A stretch of DNA of 64,000 nt. It comes from Turnera subulata. Its lineage: Eukaryota > Streptophyta > Magnoliopsida > Malpighiales > Passifloraceae. Made by a program: the position numbers and the translations under genes. Positions 33,593 through 47,073 of the stretch are shown here, one piece after another. The stretch's first letter is position 1; each line of letters begins with the position of its first letter. The notes under the pieces are model-generated. The model worked only from the letters and a program-made list of their open reading frames with translations, ran no database searches and was not told where the DNA came from. The stretch is taken from positions 73,789-137,788 of the forward strand of contig JAKUCV010002240.1 of NCBI GenBank assembly GCA_028386065.3, read 5' to 3'.

Positions 33593-35823
33593 GACCTGTG
33601 CTACCTTGTTGTACCACCATTGCTCATTGTACCATAATGACAATGCACTGGCATCTTTAGATTTTTGTCACAGAAAGGGGAAGGGGAATTATATTGTTAC
33701 TTCTCTAACATGTTAGACTAGATTCGGGAACTGCAAACGAATAAGAAAAAATAGAATGATATGGGGAAATCTGTTTAAACGGCTGGACCTGCTGTTTACC
33801 ATTTTTTTTGGTATTTCTGGATGTTGTTTTCCTTGTTATTTTGGCGCCCACATAGACTTTTACTGGGTCCGCCACTGGTTGGACCAGCTGTTTACCTCTT
33901 TTGTTCGTGGTTCTGGATGCTATATCTGGTCTATGGTCCTTTTCTTTTACTCTTTTCCTCCCAATAATGCTACTCTGTAGTTTTTGCTTCAGGACGAATG
34001 ATCACTGACTTGGCATTAGCCTTTTGCTATGTGATTCTGACCAAGCAGTGCACATTTGCCTTTTCTTTCCACATTTAGTTACTAGAAGCTATTTAGTCAA
34101 ATACAAAACCACTGGAATTAGTTAATTCCCTTGGCAAAAATCGTGGTCCTACCTTCCAGACCATTACTTATGAAAGTAAAATCAAAGACGGGAAACCTCA
34201 CGTTTCAGATTCACTTTATACTAAGCATCCGCCCGTACTTTCTGTTAAACCACTATATTATTTGGAGTGGATGGCATACTACTTTGCTGTTCTCAGTATA
34301 TACTATAGTGGATGATGCAATGTATCTTTGATACTAGATGGACCCATTCGAAGGGGGGCGTGCTTGGTATATTCGTTTAGTTAGTTATACTTGTAATGAG
34401 TGCTTGATATGGTACAAACTACAAAATGCCTAGCAGGGCCTAAAGCATGTAATGCTTCTGTATCAACAAAATATTAGTACAATTAATCTTTTGTAGGGCG
34501 AATGTGAAATACACCTCACAAAAGGATAAATAGCAAACTTTTTTATGGCACTAGTTTTATTTTTTTATGGCATTAGTTTTATAAAATCATCATAATTAAG
34601 GTGTTCTTCCCCATTTTTACTCACAAAAGCCAGTTGCCTCCGGTAGAGTACAGGAAGCCGCAGTAAGGAGATCAGATGTCTTCATTCTTCATGGACACTC
34701 TTATGACGCCAACTTCATGCGCTACCCAGAAGACAGTGGCGCTTCTGGTTTTCTGAAACAATGAGCAAGTGGCAAAAGGACTACCCACGTAATTACTTGA
34801 GCTTAACACACATTGAAACAATCATCACTGCTAATAATGAATTGATCGGTACAATTTTTTAACTAGAAGAAGTGTGCAATGACATTATGCCCTGATTGCT
34901 AATTATACCTTGTAAATGCCAACATAAAAGACTTGTAACAAAAAAAAGCAACTGTTATTTGCACCCTAAAATGGTTCCTTTTATTTATTTTTTGAGGGAA
35001 GGAGTCATTTTCCAGGAGGTATACTTATCTATCATTTCCTTTCTTGAAATTTGAGTATGTAATTAGCCAAGTGCCTATCTAAGATATTACTAGTCAGTAA
35101 GAAAGATGCACTCTGCCGCCTTACAAGTTGAAAGAACTGATAATAATCCGAAGCAGTCTTCATACAAAGCAACAATCATGCAAGGCAAGTAAGCAACAAC
35201 ACATACAAAACTGAACTCAATAAAATAAATGCAGGAAAGCTTGAAATAAATGCCAAAATCCCAGAACAGAACGGCCAAATCCAATTTACAAAGTACTACT
35301 CCTACATTCAATACGTAAAGTACCACTCAAAATTGGTAGTAAAAGAAAGAAAGAAGAAACATTATAAAAAGACTAGTAAAAGATAGCCATGGGGATGGGG
35401 GGTGTGTACCACCAAATGTAGACCCAATAGGGGTCATAGTCATAGGCACTCCAAATGTGGCAATGGAATCATGCAGCACGCTCTCGAATTAGTATGAACA
35501 GAGCCATGCAAACTTGCCGTTTCCAGCAGTCCCCCCACCTCTCTCTCTCTCGCCATTTGTGTCACAAATAACGCTCTCTCTCCTACCACTTTATCTTCTC
35601 CCCATCTATTTTTAGTATAATCTCCCCCGAAATACGAAGACCTTTCCTTTTCACCCTTCTCCTCTGTTTCTACGCAAACCAAAGTTCATACCTTTCTTGT
35701 CCGCTTTGACCCTGTGGAATCTTAGACGACCGGTCTTAATTCTTGTTCCTTGAACGAGGGGTTAGATTAGATCAATTGGGTCTTTTATGCTTTTTCTTTT
35801 GAAAGTGAGGAAGAGAAAGCAAA
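33593..35823. other. Intergenic and MADS-box promoter/5' UTR
   Basis: Near-duplicate segments (GACCTGCTGTTTACC near 33787, GACCAGCTGTTTACC near 33885) follow the methyltransferase gene. The last ~300 bases are CT-rich leader sequence of the MADS-box gene. ORF 35090-35326 (minus) is unsupported. Confidence 0.45.
35606..35615 (+). promoter_or_regulatory. CArG-like site C(A/T)8G upstream of the AGL15-type gene
   Basis: CTATTTTTAG, about 210 bases before the start codon. AGL15 is known to favour this long-core CArG form, and AGL15 autoregulation is established. Site use here is inference. Confidence 0.4.
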
Positions 35824-38800
35824 ATGGGGAGAGGGAAGATTGAGATCAAGAGGATTGAGAATGCAAATAGCAGGCAAGTCACATTCTCAAAGAGAAGAAC
35901 TGGGTTGCTCAAAAAGGCCCGGGAGCTTGCCATTCTCTGTGATGCTGAGGTTGCGGTTATTATTTTCTCCAATACTGGCAAGCTCTTTGAGTTCTCCAGC
36001 TCTGGGTAGGCAAAACCTTCATTTTCCTACTACCCTGTTGTCGTGCCGGTTGTGAGGCCAAATTAGAATCTTAAAAGAGCGCTTTTAGTTTTGGTAAAGT
36101 TTTCATCTTTTTGTGACCGGGAAGGCGATTGCATGTCTAGCTATTTTGATTTGTTACTGCTTTGGTCTTATGGAGAATGGTTATGTTTATATGGACGCCT
36201 CAACCATTCTCTATATAAATGTTCGTGAACTTTGTGGATGATTTCACAAATACTTCTCATCGCTTCTGTCCTTTTTTTTTTTTTTTTCTAAAAGGAAAAA
36301 CTTGGCAGTTCAATGATGTGTTGTTAAGAGTTTTGCTCCATATTTTTGTAAAATCACTGTTGCATTCTTATTTCGATACGCCAGAAAGGATGCTTGATGC
36401 TTTATTGCATGCAGTTTGCTTTCTTGTTCCACGACAACAATGATTTTCAAGTGTTCTTGTCGGTGAGATTGTTTTGAGTTAAAATATCGCGAGGCTTTAG
36501 GTTTCCTAATTTTGTGCCCACGTGGCTCTGTAATTGGAATGCTTGCTTGAATCTTTTATATTTTTTCCTGTGATTTTCCTTGATAGACAAGGGGATTCGC
36601 ATGTTTTTCTTTTTCTTTTCATAGTATCGATCGAGGAAACATACAATTTTCTGGGACAGTTTTTATAATTTAACAGTATTAGCTAGATGGGTTTGGGCGA
36701 TGTGTCTTTCGGGTGGATTTTGCTCATTATTTGTGGTCTACCGGAGGATTTTGACCATTGATTTGCTAGTTGATTGCTTCAGCAACTTGCACTCTGTTAA
36801 TTCGCATTGCTCTTATTACTGGATGATATATCAAGCTCTCAAATACAGCAAGCGTGTGTTCTTGTGAAGCAAAACAACCAGCAATCCTAATCATTTGGGA
36901 CAATTAAAGCAACCTCTAAGAATTCTTCGCATAGCGCCTTACTGTTCTAGTACTGGGAAGGGCATGAACATATAATGTCTACCCTTACTTCCTGTATGCT
37001 TACTTCCTCTTTACTACTATTTTGCAGCATGAAGAAAACAATTTTGAGATACAACAAGTCTCGAGATCCTTCGGGGCCGCCTAGAGTAGAACACGGGACA
37101 GAGGTAAGATATGATTCGCGGTTAGTCCTTCAGCAGGGGATGGACTTGTTGATCTGCAGATTAAGTTGTCATAAATTGGCATTAAGTTCTGTGATCTACA
37201 TGAATCACTAACGTGCCAATACTGGATAAAGAGTATTTTGTCTCTGGATTGATGTTTCCAACTGCATGTTTATTCTTCAGAAACTTGACTTATTTGCAAT
37301 TTATTGTACTTAATAGCAATTATCTGTTTCTTTTCAGAAGCAAGATCTAAAGGAGCTGGATGTTCTCAAAGAGGAAATTACTGAGCTAAAAGTGAAACAG
37401 TTGTATATTTCCAGATTACTTCGTATTATTTTTTTCATTTGGAAGAATTAACACTGTTAAATCTCATTTGTCTTTGTTTCCATTGATCTTGATTATATAG
37501 GCAGCTGTTGGGCAAGGACCTGACTGGATTGAGCTTCAAAGAGTTGCAGCAGTTAGAACAGCAACTAAATGAAGGGTTAATCAGCGTGAAAGAGAAAAAG
37601 GTTCTGCATTCCTGCTATGTTGTTTTTCTTACTAAATTTCATCCAAGAAAAAAAAAACAAAAAGAAAATAAGCAAATTATGTGGCTGTGGGTAATAGTTC
37701 AGGAGCTATAACAGAATTTCTACTATTTCAGGAGCAATTACTGATGGAACAACTAGAGCAGTCTAGATTACAGGTGAGTTGAGCCCTCTATATGGTCTTA
37801 ATTTACCTGAAACCTGTTTTCTGCAAATACATGCACATCATTGTTATACCTTTCTTTACGGTGGTTGAATCATTTTGGTAAGACTATTTTTTCCTGAATT
37901 TTCGGATGTTGTTGCAACAATCAAAATGATTTTGCACTAAGGTTATGATCCTGTTAAAAAGTGTTTCTATAATAAAGTTATTGACGCTTCATGTTTATTG
38001 ATGGGGAAAGTAGTATCCTTTGTGGATTGTCATTTTAACCTTTTGCTTGCAGGAACAGCGGGCAATGCTGGAGAATAAAACTTTGCGTAGACAGGTTACC
38101 AATAGTTTTCTGATGCAAATTTTAACTTGTTAACTAGCAGTTATATGTTACAGATTAATTATTTTCTGCCATCTTCTTGGCAGGTTGAAGAGCTTCAAGG
38201 TTTTTATCAGTCAACTGACCACTCGATCCCCACTTATCTTGACTGCTCCGCTGAGAGGAAGTGTTCTCTCATAAGCCATGATTCAATTGAGAGAGGAGAT
38301 TCAGATACTACCTTGCACTTGGGGTATGCTATCTGCCTTCTGTTTGTTGTGTGCTTCTGGTTGTTGCAAACAACTTCCTCTCCGTTTATGGCAAACCATA
38401 TATGAAAATCAAGAGCTTATCTACAACTGCCTCACACTTTTAACTTGAATTTTGACATTCGAATGCGATCAAGCTCAATTGTCGTGGTTGCTTCGTATAA
38501 GATCATGGCATTCTTATGAGTTAAACATAGGTTTAGTAGATGTCCTAGCCGGATGGCAAACCCAAATCTTCATTCCATGATTCTATATGCTGGCGGATAT
38601 ATATCTTTCACATCAACATTCAACACCAGTATGTGCAAACCTCCTTGTACTTGAAATTTATGCTATAATATTAGCATACAGAATTTCAAAGCAGTTGCCC
38701 ACAAACTAGTTTCTGTGTGATCTCATGCTCATTTATCTCTCCATGTTTCTGAGTATCATGCTATCATATACTATTATTAATATTCACTATCAAAAATTGT

Positions 38801-38948
38801 GGAGTTGATACTCTATTACTTTTCTCCTCCATATGCTCACATATCCCCCATGTTACTCAGGCTGCCGAGCAATGTTTATCTCAGGCGAACAGTACAAGAA
38901 GGAGAGAGCCGTTCCAGTGATTCAGAGAGCCCCTTAGGCCTAATGTGA
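35824..38948 (+). CDS. AGL15: AGL15-type MIKC MADS-box transcription factor
   Basis: Eight exons: 35824-36005, 37028-37103, 37338-37402, 37501-37600, 37732-37773, 38053-38094, 38184-38323, 38861-38948; 244 residues. MADS domain 1-60 ([34 protein letters not shown]), I region to ~86, K box ~87-170 with leucine heptads ([34 protein letters not shown]). The C-terminal [10 protein letters not shown] contains an LxLxL (EAR-type) motif at 213-217, as in AGL15, a repressor-linked regulator of embryogenesis and senescence. The 1.0-kb first intron is usual for MIKC genes and may hold control sites. The family call AGL15 rather than AGL18 rests on the C-terminal motif. The third intron donor was chosen as TT|GTATAT, which gives KQLQLLGKDL. 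Confidence 0.93.
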
Positions 38949-39614
38949 TCCTTTTCTTGTAATGCTCCTCATCATTGTTAATACAAACAACTGAACTTGA
39001 AGGTTCTTAGCACAGTCGACTAGTAGTTTATCTTAAGCATTAATCTTGCCAGACAACAAGAATCTTAGAAAATGGATTGTAGTTGTTTTCCCTCATAGGA
39101 TGAACACTAAGTTACCAGGAAATGAAGTAGAAAATTGTAGTCGGTGTATACACTTAAGAGGTTAGCGTCTTGTATGAATTTCAGTCTAATTTTCTCAGTA
39201 ATTTGATGCATTTACTGTATTGTGTCTTACGTATGATTTTGTTGGTGAGCAGCCTGGTCTTTCTGAAATTCTGGTCATTAACATTCGGATGTTATCTGTG
39301 GTATCAACTAATCTAGCAGACAAACTAGTTGTCTGAGACGTCTGGAGCAAAGTTCGTACTTAATTCACATCCTCTTAAACGTGTGGATCAAGTCTGTTCT
39401 GACAATACTACTATCAACTCTGTAATTAAGATTTTTATATGGAAATCACAAAAGTGTCAAGCTTCAGAACATCTTTCGCAGTGAATAAAATACGTTCTGA
39501 AACTATTACAATCTGCAGTTACGATTAAAAAAAAATAAACAGCCAAAAATTACAACCCATGTACAGATAACGTTGAACAGAAAATTTACACCTATAGGAG
39601 CTTATGCACATCAA
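38949..39614. other. Convergent 3' region between MADS-box and BPS1-like genes
   Basis: 3' UTRs of the two convergent genes; nothing else recognised. Confidence 0.5.
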
Positions 39615-40568
39615 CTAATGTTTGGTATACCTAATGCTATGAAGCAATTCGTTTCTCCCAGTCAAGACTTCAGAGAAAAGGCGATCCACCCCCTTCCTGA
39701 AACTGTCCAGCAGCTCCTCAAACCCCTTCAATCTTCTTTGCATCTCCTCAACTGCAGTATTGCTGCTTCCCTTGGCTGCTGCAGAAGCCGCAAGGCCATC
39801 GGCTCCTTCTTTAAGTTCTTCAACCTCCCTTAAGACAAATCCTTTCTCCACAATAATCTCATAAACTCTGTTGTCCAGATTGACCAACGAGGTGCTTGAC
39901 AACATCCCAGCTGATTTTCTCATCTCCAGGTATGGCTTAGCATCTCCACTCAAAGCAGCCATCAGAACACTGCATACCCAGAACTCTATGCGCTTGACTT
40001 CCATCAAAGCCTGATATACAACCCATTCCTTATCAGAGCTTGTCCTTTCTTTGTCAGCTTCCTTGCCCTCTTGTTGCTTGAAGTCTTTGTTCAAAGTCTT
40101 GAACTTGAAATCCTTGAGCCGCTCAATTCCTGAAGCAGGTGATGATGAGCTTCCAACAACGCTCAAGGCATGAGACAGCAAGAGCCGAGCTTGTCTCAAG
40201 TGAGAAAGAGAGGAAGTAACCGAATTGAGAAGATCCAACAAGCTCAAGCTAGAGTTGAGATACTCCTCAATGGTCTTGGCTTTCCATTCCCTCATATGGT
40301 AGTCAATATCCACAGCCAGCTTTGCAAAAGCTTTGTTGGTAAAGCACAGCAGCTCGAAACATTGTTGAACCCACGTCAAAGACAGGATTCCAGTCCCTGG
40401 CTTCAAGTTCAACCTAAGTTGGTTTATGAAATTTGAAACATCAGACTTGAAAGCCTCAAGAGAAGCTAACAAGACTTCTGATTGATGTTGTGGGTGGGGA
40501 TGAGGGTGAGGGTGGTGATTCTCCAGCTTGGAGTATATTTTGTTGAGTTTTTCAATCAAGAGTACCAT
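39615..40568 (-). CDS. BYPASS1-like protein (BPS1/DUF793)
   Basis: Single exon, 317 residues, ATG at 40568. Almost entirely helical, with the BPS1-family landmarks ILSLTWVQQCFELLCFTNKA (near 60-80), a second segment EEYLNSSLSLLDLLNSVTS, LRQARLLLSHAL, the moderately hydrophobic EVKRIEFWVCSVLMAALSG, and a C-terminal coiled coil (EEMQRRLKGFEELLDSFRKG, VDRLFSEVLTGRNELLHSIR). A His-Pro repeat (HPHPHPHP) lies near residue 20. Arabidopsis BPS1 restrains production of a root-derived mobile signal that stops shoot growth; family members share the lack of introns seen here. Which paralogue this is cannot be decided. Confidence 0.88.
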   Translation of the reverse strand: MVLLIEKLNKIYSKLENHHPHPHPHPQHQSEVLLASLEAFKSDVSNFINQLRLNLKPGTGILSLTWVQQCFELLCFTNKAFAKLAVDIDYHMREWKAKTIEEYLNSSLSLLDLLNSVTSSLSHLRQARLLLSHALSVVGSSSSPASGIERLKDFKFKTLNKDFKQQEGKEADKERTSSDKEWVVYQALMEVKRIEFWVCSVLMAALSGDAKPYLEMRKSAGMLSSTSLVNLDNRVYEIIVEKGFVLREVEELKEGADGLAASAAAKGSSNTAVEEMQRRLKGFEELLDSFRKGVDRLFSEVLTGRNELLHSIRYTKH

Positions 40569-42715
40569 TTGGAAAAAGAGGATACAAAAGCTTGCAAGTT
40601 TTGGTTTTGGTTTTGGTTTAAAGTTTTAATGGGACCTCTTTTGCTAGGATTTTAGTAGCAAATGCAAGAATGGGAAAGAAGATTTATACAAGTTTGAAAG
40701 GTGGGTTTGACTTTTTTGGTTTGGGTTGGCAAACAAGCGGAGGCTCCGTTGCTTGTGTTGTGTGGCCCATTGGATGATAATTTTATTTAATGGAATTAAA
40801 CTTAAAATAAAACGAGAGAAACATGTTGTTCATAGTCAATGGTACTTATCTACTCGCAGTGGTACTAGTCTAGTATCATATGTATCATTCTTGCGTTAAT
40901 CGTACTGGCACACGTTATTGTTGACACGCCTTCTAGAGTTGGACAACCCAGGCCCAAGAAACCCACTTGTTGTTTGCTCTTCTTGCTTAATTTGTAAGCA
41001 AACATGCAAGCCAGACAGGAAGGATAGGGGAAGGTGACTGCAAAATAGCATCTTCATGATAAAAAATGATACGCCCTTTTAAATTTTTTTTTTCTATTTT
41101 TTTTTTTAAGTTACTCCTCCTGCAAGTGACAAGCGGCTTCTAGTTCTTGGGCCACTTGCATATATTGCATAGGCATACTACTCCCTGAAGTGTTTTATTC
41201 ACTTATTTTGTGTATGGATAAGGGAAGGGGAGCTTTAGGGTGAGGGACACGAACGGAAGTCAGTAGTGCTTTCTTCTTCCTATCTTTCAAGACATGGTTG
41301 AAACTAATGCTGCTACTGCTGTTTTCTTGATTTATCCAATTGGTTTGATGCTGTTTTTCTCCCACCCCTTGTTCAAAAGAATGCCAAAAAACCAAATACA
41401 ATGTCTATAATATAACCTATAGTATGAAACGTGAAGACATAATAGTGAACTTGTTTGTGTTTTAATCAATATTCAACATTATTTTGAACTTTTAATGGAA
41501 GACATGAAGGTAAATAGAAAAGAATAGTGAACTTGTTTTGCAATTGTAAGTGAGATCAAATAAAATAGTAAATGATATTTATTTTAACATTTTTATTTGC
41601 AATTGGATCGATTGTTTTAGTTTTTTTTAATCAATGTCGAACCAGCACGTTATCCAAAAGCAGAAAACTGCATCTGCAATTAACCAACCAAGAGGAAATA
41701 AAATTAGGATTTACGAAAGAGAAACGGCAACAACTTGTGATACTATTGGTGCAGCTGACAGACTAAGTAGCTTAATGAAAACCATAATGTTGGAGTTGTG
41801 TAATAGAAGACGACGAGTGTTGATGCGATGCGATGCGGCTCCCTTGGCCAACATGTTTCTCAAATACCCACCGTTTGTTATTTTAAAGTTGCTTCTCATA
41901 TATATCATTCTCAAGCAAAAAAAAAAAAAAAACGAGTTGCTTCTTATCTTTCTTCCTTAATTTCTCCCTAGCTAGCTGATGATGATAACGCTGTTTTTGT
42001 CATTCCTGTAGCAAGTGGATGTTGTTGTCTACTGTCTCCCTGAAGAAAACAATAAAAGGAAAGCAAGAGAAATAAGAAAAAGTCGGTCATTGGGAATCTG
42101 TGGGAAGTAAGGGAAGACAAAATAAAGTAAAATAAAATGAAAGACGAAACCCATCCATGGTTTTAGCTTAGGTGTTCGTTGATTGGATTTCTTGGGCCGC
42201 CCATCTTCTCTAAAGTGTGATTCAAGCCTGTATCTGTTCGTTTCAAGTTGGACTGGAAGTTATTTTTCAGTGGCATACTATTGTGCATCTCATTTTTGCA
42301 TTCCAATTCAGTTCCACCGAACTTAAGCCCAATATCCGAAACATCTTCAACCAACCCCACTCCACAATAATCTGGTTGCGATTGCTTTAAGTGTTTTTAT
42401 TATTATTATTTTTTTTTCCGTTTTCACAGATGAAGAGGTTGCTTCTTGTTTTAGATCGCGTCGACATCAACTACAACCGCTCAACTGCTTGCTTTGTTTT
42501 TTTGGTTTTTACAGTTACATGATGAACATGCGTGAGATAATTGAGCTTAACCTCTCAAAACATTAAGGCAAAAATTTGGAGATTATTTTAACAATCAAAA
42601 TTTGTCATCCAAGGCCAAAACTTATTTACGAGCATATCAGCCGTGAAGTTGGCCTCCTAGTAAATATGGGTACATGTGACTCTCCAAAGCCTTTGTTGCA
42701 TATTCTTGATGCATG
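40569..42715. other. Intergenic between BPS1-like gene and LINE
   Basis: AT-rich with poly-T and poly-A tracts. ORFs at 41195-41401, 41572-41960 and 42163-42360 lack homology. No gene supported. Confidence 0.45.
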
Positions 42716-42972
42716 TGACGGATCATTCTTTTTTTGTCATAAAATGAGATTGGTTCATTACTTAAGGATGTAAATCCTGATACAGAAGTTGCACCAAAGC
42801 CTGAGGGGAGCATACACCTAGTGGGGGGACACTCCCTTCTTCTCGCAGCTCATGCAACCCAGTCAGCCACTTTATTGGCTGATCTAGGAATCTTACAAAT
42901 ATAGTATGAAGTAGCATAAATACAACGTTTGATGTCCTGGACTATGGTACGAATACATGCAGGTGAAAAATC

Positions 42973-45900
42973 TTAAGTAACTGCTTCAAAAACAACTTTT
43001 GAATCTGTCTCAATAACGGCTTGATGGAAGCCTCTAGCCTTGGCTAGGAGGACTGATTCACGAACAGCGAGAGCCTCTACAGTCAAGGCATCTGAGCTCT
43101 TTACCAACTTGTACAAACCATCCACGACATCACCGGCTGTGTTCCTGCACATCACACTTAAACTTGCAAATTCCTCATCAACCTTGAAGGCAGCATCACA
43201 GTTGACCTTCACGACATTTCCAGCTGGAGGTACCCAACGAGAATCGGTATCAGAATACGTCTCAGGCTCTGGCATATGAGTGGTAGTAGGAAAAGGTGCC
43301 GAGAATTACACTACTTCTGCCAAAAGGGAGGAGCTCTTCTCTGCAGTGAGAATAGGATTTGGGGGAATGTTATCAAATAAACACCTGTTGCGAGCTTTCC
43401 AGATTCCCCAACAAATGTAGGCCATTAAATCTAATGCCTCAAGCCTCTTCTTATCCTTACACCGAGAATATTGTTGCCACCACCAGGTCTGAAAGTTGCT
43501 AAAACCTACATTCTGTGGTTGGTAACTAAGACTAGACGCAAGCCAAGTTGCCTTTGCATGGGCACAAAAGAAGATCATGTGCTCAACTGACTCTTCTGCA
43601 TCAAGACAAATAGGACATAGGATATCAGTTTCCATTCCTCTACGGCATAAACTCATCTTCACAGCTACCCCCTGATGCATAAGTTTCCAAATAAAAAACT
43701 TAACACGCGGTGCAACTTTTAAGGACCATATAAATTTCCAAAATGATGGAGGAGCACGCCATGATGAAGTAATAGAGTGATCAGCTTGCGAAAATCTAGT
43801 GGATACAATTAACCAATATCCAGACCTGACCGTATATTCACCAGTGTGATGATAATGCCATACCAATTTATCAGGAATATTCAGTGTAGGATGAATCCTT
43901 TCAATGCACAGACAATCGGACTGAGCAAATAATCTATTCAAAACATCCATTTTCCAGCCTCGGCCATCCGATGTAATCAAAGAAGAAACAAATCTCAAAT
44001 CTTCATCCAATGGGTTTGGAGAAAGAATTTTAAAAGGCTCCTTCGGCAACCATTTGTGATCCCACACCAGGACCGATCTCCCATCACCAATATCCCATCT
44101 TAAACCCATATCAAGCACATCTCTCCCCTCCAAGACACTCGTCCACAGCCAGCTGGCTCTACAACCCTTCTTTGCATGTAAAAAATCTGTTCTTGGAAAG
44201 TATTTGGCTTTCAATATTTTTCCCCATAGCGAGCTCGGATTTTGCAGCAATCTCCAGGCTTGTCTGGCCAACAAAGCAAGATTTAAGAGTTCTAAATCTC
44301 TAAAACCGAGTCCACCGTAATCCTTTGGTAACATCATCCGGGCCCAACTGGTCCAATGAATCTTCTCACCATCAATATCCTGGGACCAAAAGAAGTTGGC
44401 CATTTTGCTTTGAAAACTTTGGCAGGTAGTTTTTGGGAGTTTGAAAATCGACATTATGTAGGTGGGAATAGCAGTTAAGACTGCTTTTATCATGACTTCA
44501 CGTCCAGCCAAAGATAAGAGTTTTTGTTTCCAGGTTTCTACTTTCTTTTGCATTCTCTATCCAATGAATTTTAGGGCATGCACCTTTGATCTTCCCCAAA
44601 TAGTGGGAAGTCCCAAGTAAACTTCCCCTCCATTAGCCACTGGAATTGCAAGTAGAATACTGATCTGTTCACGTAAAAATTCTGGTGTGTTTTGGCTGAA
44701 GAAAAGAGAAGACCTTTCTGGATTTATTGCTTGCCCGGACGCCTGACTGTACTGAGATATAAGTGCCCATAATCTTGTAGCCTCTATGACCGAAGCCTTC
44801 CCCATTATCAAGGTATCGTCAGCATAGAACACATGTGTTAGAACTGGGCTGCATCTATTTAGTTTATATCCACCAATCAAACCTCGCAACTGTGCATTAG
44901 TAAGCATTCTCCCCAGGGCTTCAAAGGCCAGAATAAAAATATATAGGGACAAAGGGTCACCTTGTCTCAAACCACGTTTAGGAAAAATGGTCTTTGAAGG
45001 CTTTCCATTAATTAGCACCTTGTAGGAGACTGTGGTTATGCATTGCATAATTCTGTGAACCCAGTTTGTAGAGAAACCAAAAGCCAGCAGAATTTTTTCA
45101 ATAAATCCCCATTCAAGTCTATCATAAGCTTTGGCCACGTCTAGCTTGAGAATCATATTGAAGTTAGGACCCTTCTTCCTGCATCTTAAAGTGTGGAGTG
45201 CTTCATGTGCGATGGCGATATTATCATGGATATAACGGCCTGGAACAAAAGCCGCTTGAGTCTCAGACACTAACATGGAAAGTAGCTGCTTTAGACAATT
45301 GACATAGACCTTTGCAATTATTTTGTACATGTAATTACAAAGGCCTATAGGCCGGTGCTGAGACATTTTTTCAGGGGTAGCACACTTGGGTATGAGCAAA
45401 ATGAAGGTGTTGTTCAGTTCGGTTAAAAGAAAACCAGATTGGTGAAAAGCTTGCACAACTGCTAGCACTTCATCTTTTATTCTTTCCCAATATCTCTGAT
45501 AAAACAGACCCGGAAAACCATCCGGGCCGGGTGCCCTCATAGATCCCATAGAAAAAACCGCAACTTTGACCTCCTGCTCCGAAATACCCCCCATCAACAT
45601 ATTATTCATATCATCAGTAACTAACGAAGGGATAAGATCAGTAATCTCGGTAGGAATCTGCGGGGAAGAAGAAGAGTAAACGGATTGAAAGTACTGAACA
45701 ACATGATGCTCAATCCCTGCCGCATCTTCAAACCATTCGCCAGAATCAGATACAATCCTTGTCAATCTGTTCCGATGCCTCCTTTGTACAGTAGTAGTAT
45801 GAAAGAAAGAGGAATTCTTATCGCCATAATTAATCCATTTGACTCTGGATCTTTGGAACCAGTATTGTTCTTCCTGTCTCCACGCATTCTCCAATTCATT

Positions 45901-46876
45901 GACAACTTCAATCTCGCGTGCCCTTATCTCCGCAGTGTAAGGCATGCCATGCAGAGTATTAAGCTGCTCCTTGAGAGTTTCAATAATTCGCCGGGCATTC
46001 CTTTCCTTTTTCCAAAAACAGTTAATCAACAATTTCTTTGTAGTTCTCAGTTTCCGAGTAATGACAAACAGCCTTGAACCCATGACAACCCTACTCCAAG
46101 CATCATCAATAATAGTAGAGCACTGCGGGTCTTCTAACCAATAGGATTCAAATCTAAATAATCTCTTGCCACTGACTTGGGGAGCAAGTAAGAGGACTAA
46201 AGACCGATGATCCGATCCCACTAAAGTCTCATGAATGATTGTGGCATCTGGGAAGCAGTTACGCCAACAAATATTGGACATACCCCGATCAATCCGAGCA
46301 GCAATAAAATCTGTCCCTGTCCTCCGATTGATCCAAATGTAAGGACTGCCCTGGAACTCGAGATCAATCAAACCCATATCATTAATAAAGTCCACAAAAT
46401 CTCGCGAGAGAGCTGAAAAGGAACCCCACCATGTTTATCATCCTCACAAGTACGCGCATTAAAGTCACCAATTATTAGCCATGGTGTATCAAAATTAACT
46501 TGCAGAAGTCTCAAATCATTCCAAAAACCTGCCCTCTGACGACGGGCAGCAGGGCCATAAACCATAGTCAAAAACCAAAGTTTGGTAGTTTTAGGGGTTT
46601 GCACCATCACATGAAGAAAATTAGGACAGCGCTCTAAGACTGTAACATCTACCTCCGTCGTCCACCAAAAGCCAAGCCACCACCAATGCCTTGCCTATCC
46701 ACATAATAGCTGTCATCAAAACCCAGCCGTCTACGTAACCGCTCCATACGACTGGAAGTTTGCTTGGTTTCCATGAAGAAAACCATCCTTGGGCGATATT
46801 TTACTTTTAGCTCCCTAAGAGCATCCACTGTCAAGAGTCGCCCTGCTCCTTGACAGTTCCATGATATTAGCGTCAT
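42973..46876 (-). pseudogene. LINE ORF2: EN-RT-zf-RVT-RNase H, several lesions
   Basis: Starts MTLISWNCQGAGRLLTVDAL at 46876 (endonuclease with MVFFMETKQ; IIGDFNART lies later in frame-shifted sequence; SDH is kept in LVGSDHRSLV). Frameshifts near 46655 and 46400. A long clean stretch 46395-44557 carries RT with RAPGPDGFPGLFYQRYW, DVAKAYDRLEWGFI, RGLRQGDPLS and HVFYADDTLIMG. An in-frame TAG at ~44557 separates it from 44553-43306 (ERM-type QKKVETWKQKLLSLAGREVM, zinc finger CPICLDAEESVEHMIFFCAH). A TAA at 43306 precedes RNase H (VKVNCDAAFKVDEEF, VIETDSKVVFEAVT), which ends at a stop at 42973. Two frameshifts and three stops: inactive, but largely full length. Confidence 0.9.
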
Positions 46877-47073
46877 TGTCCCTCCCGTGGCTTTGGGCTA
46901 GCCACAACAACCTTTTCATTAGAGGGAATAAAGTCGTCAGAATCGCCTACGCAAGGCGAACCACCTGCCTCAACTTGAGTAGAAATACGCAAATCTGGTC
47001 GAATATCAGTATTAGCTTCTAAATACTCCAACCCTAGAATCGGAGTTGGGTCATTTATCCTTGACCTAGCCAT
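46873..47073 (-). pseudogene. 3' end of LINE ORF1, overlapping ORF2 by ATGA
   Basis: 66 residues, low complexity and rich in S, P, E and D, ending SPKPREGQ. Its TGA stop overlaps the ORF2 ATG in the four bases ATGA (46876-46873). The 5' boundary coincides with the element's truncation, so the upstream nucleic-acid-binding domain is missing and the ATG at 47073 is probably fortuitous. Confidence 0.6.
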
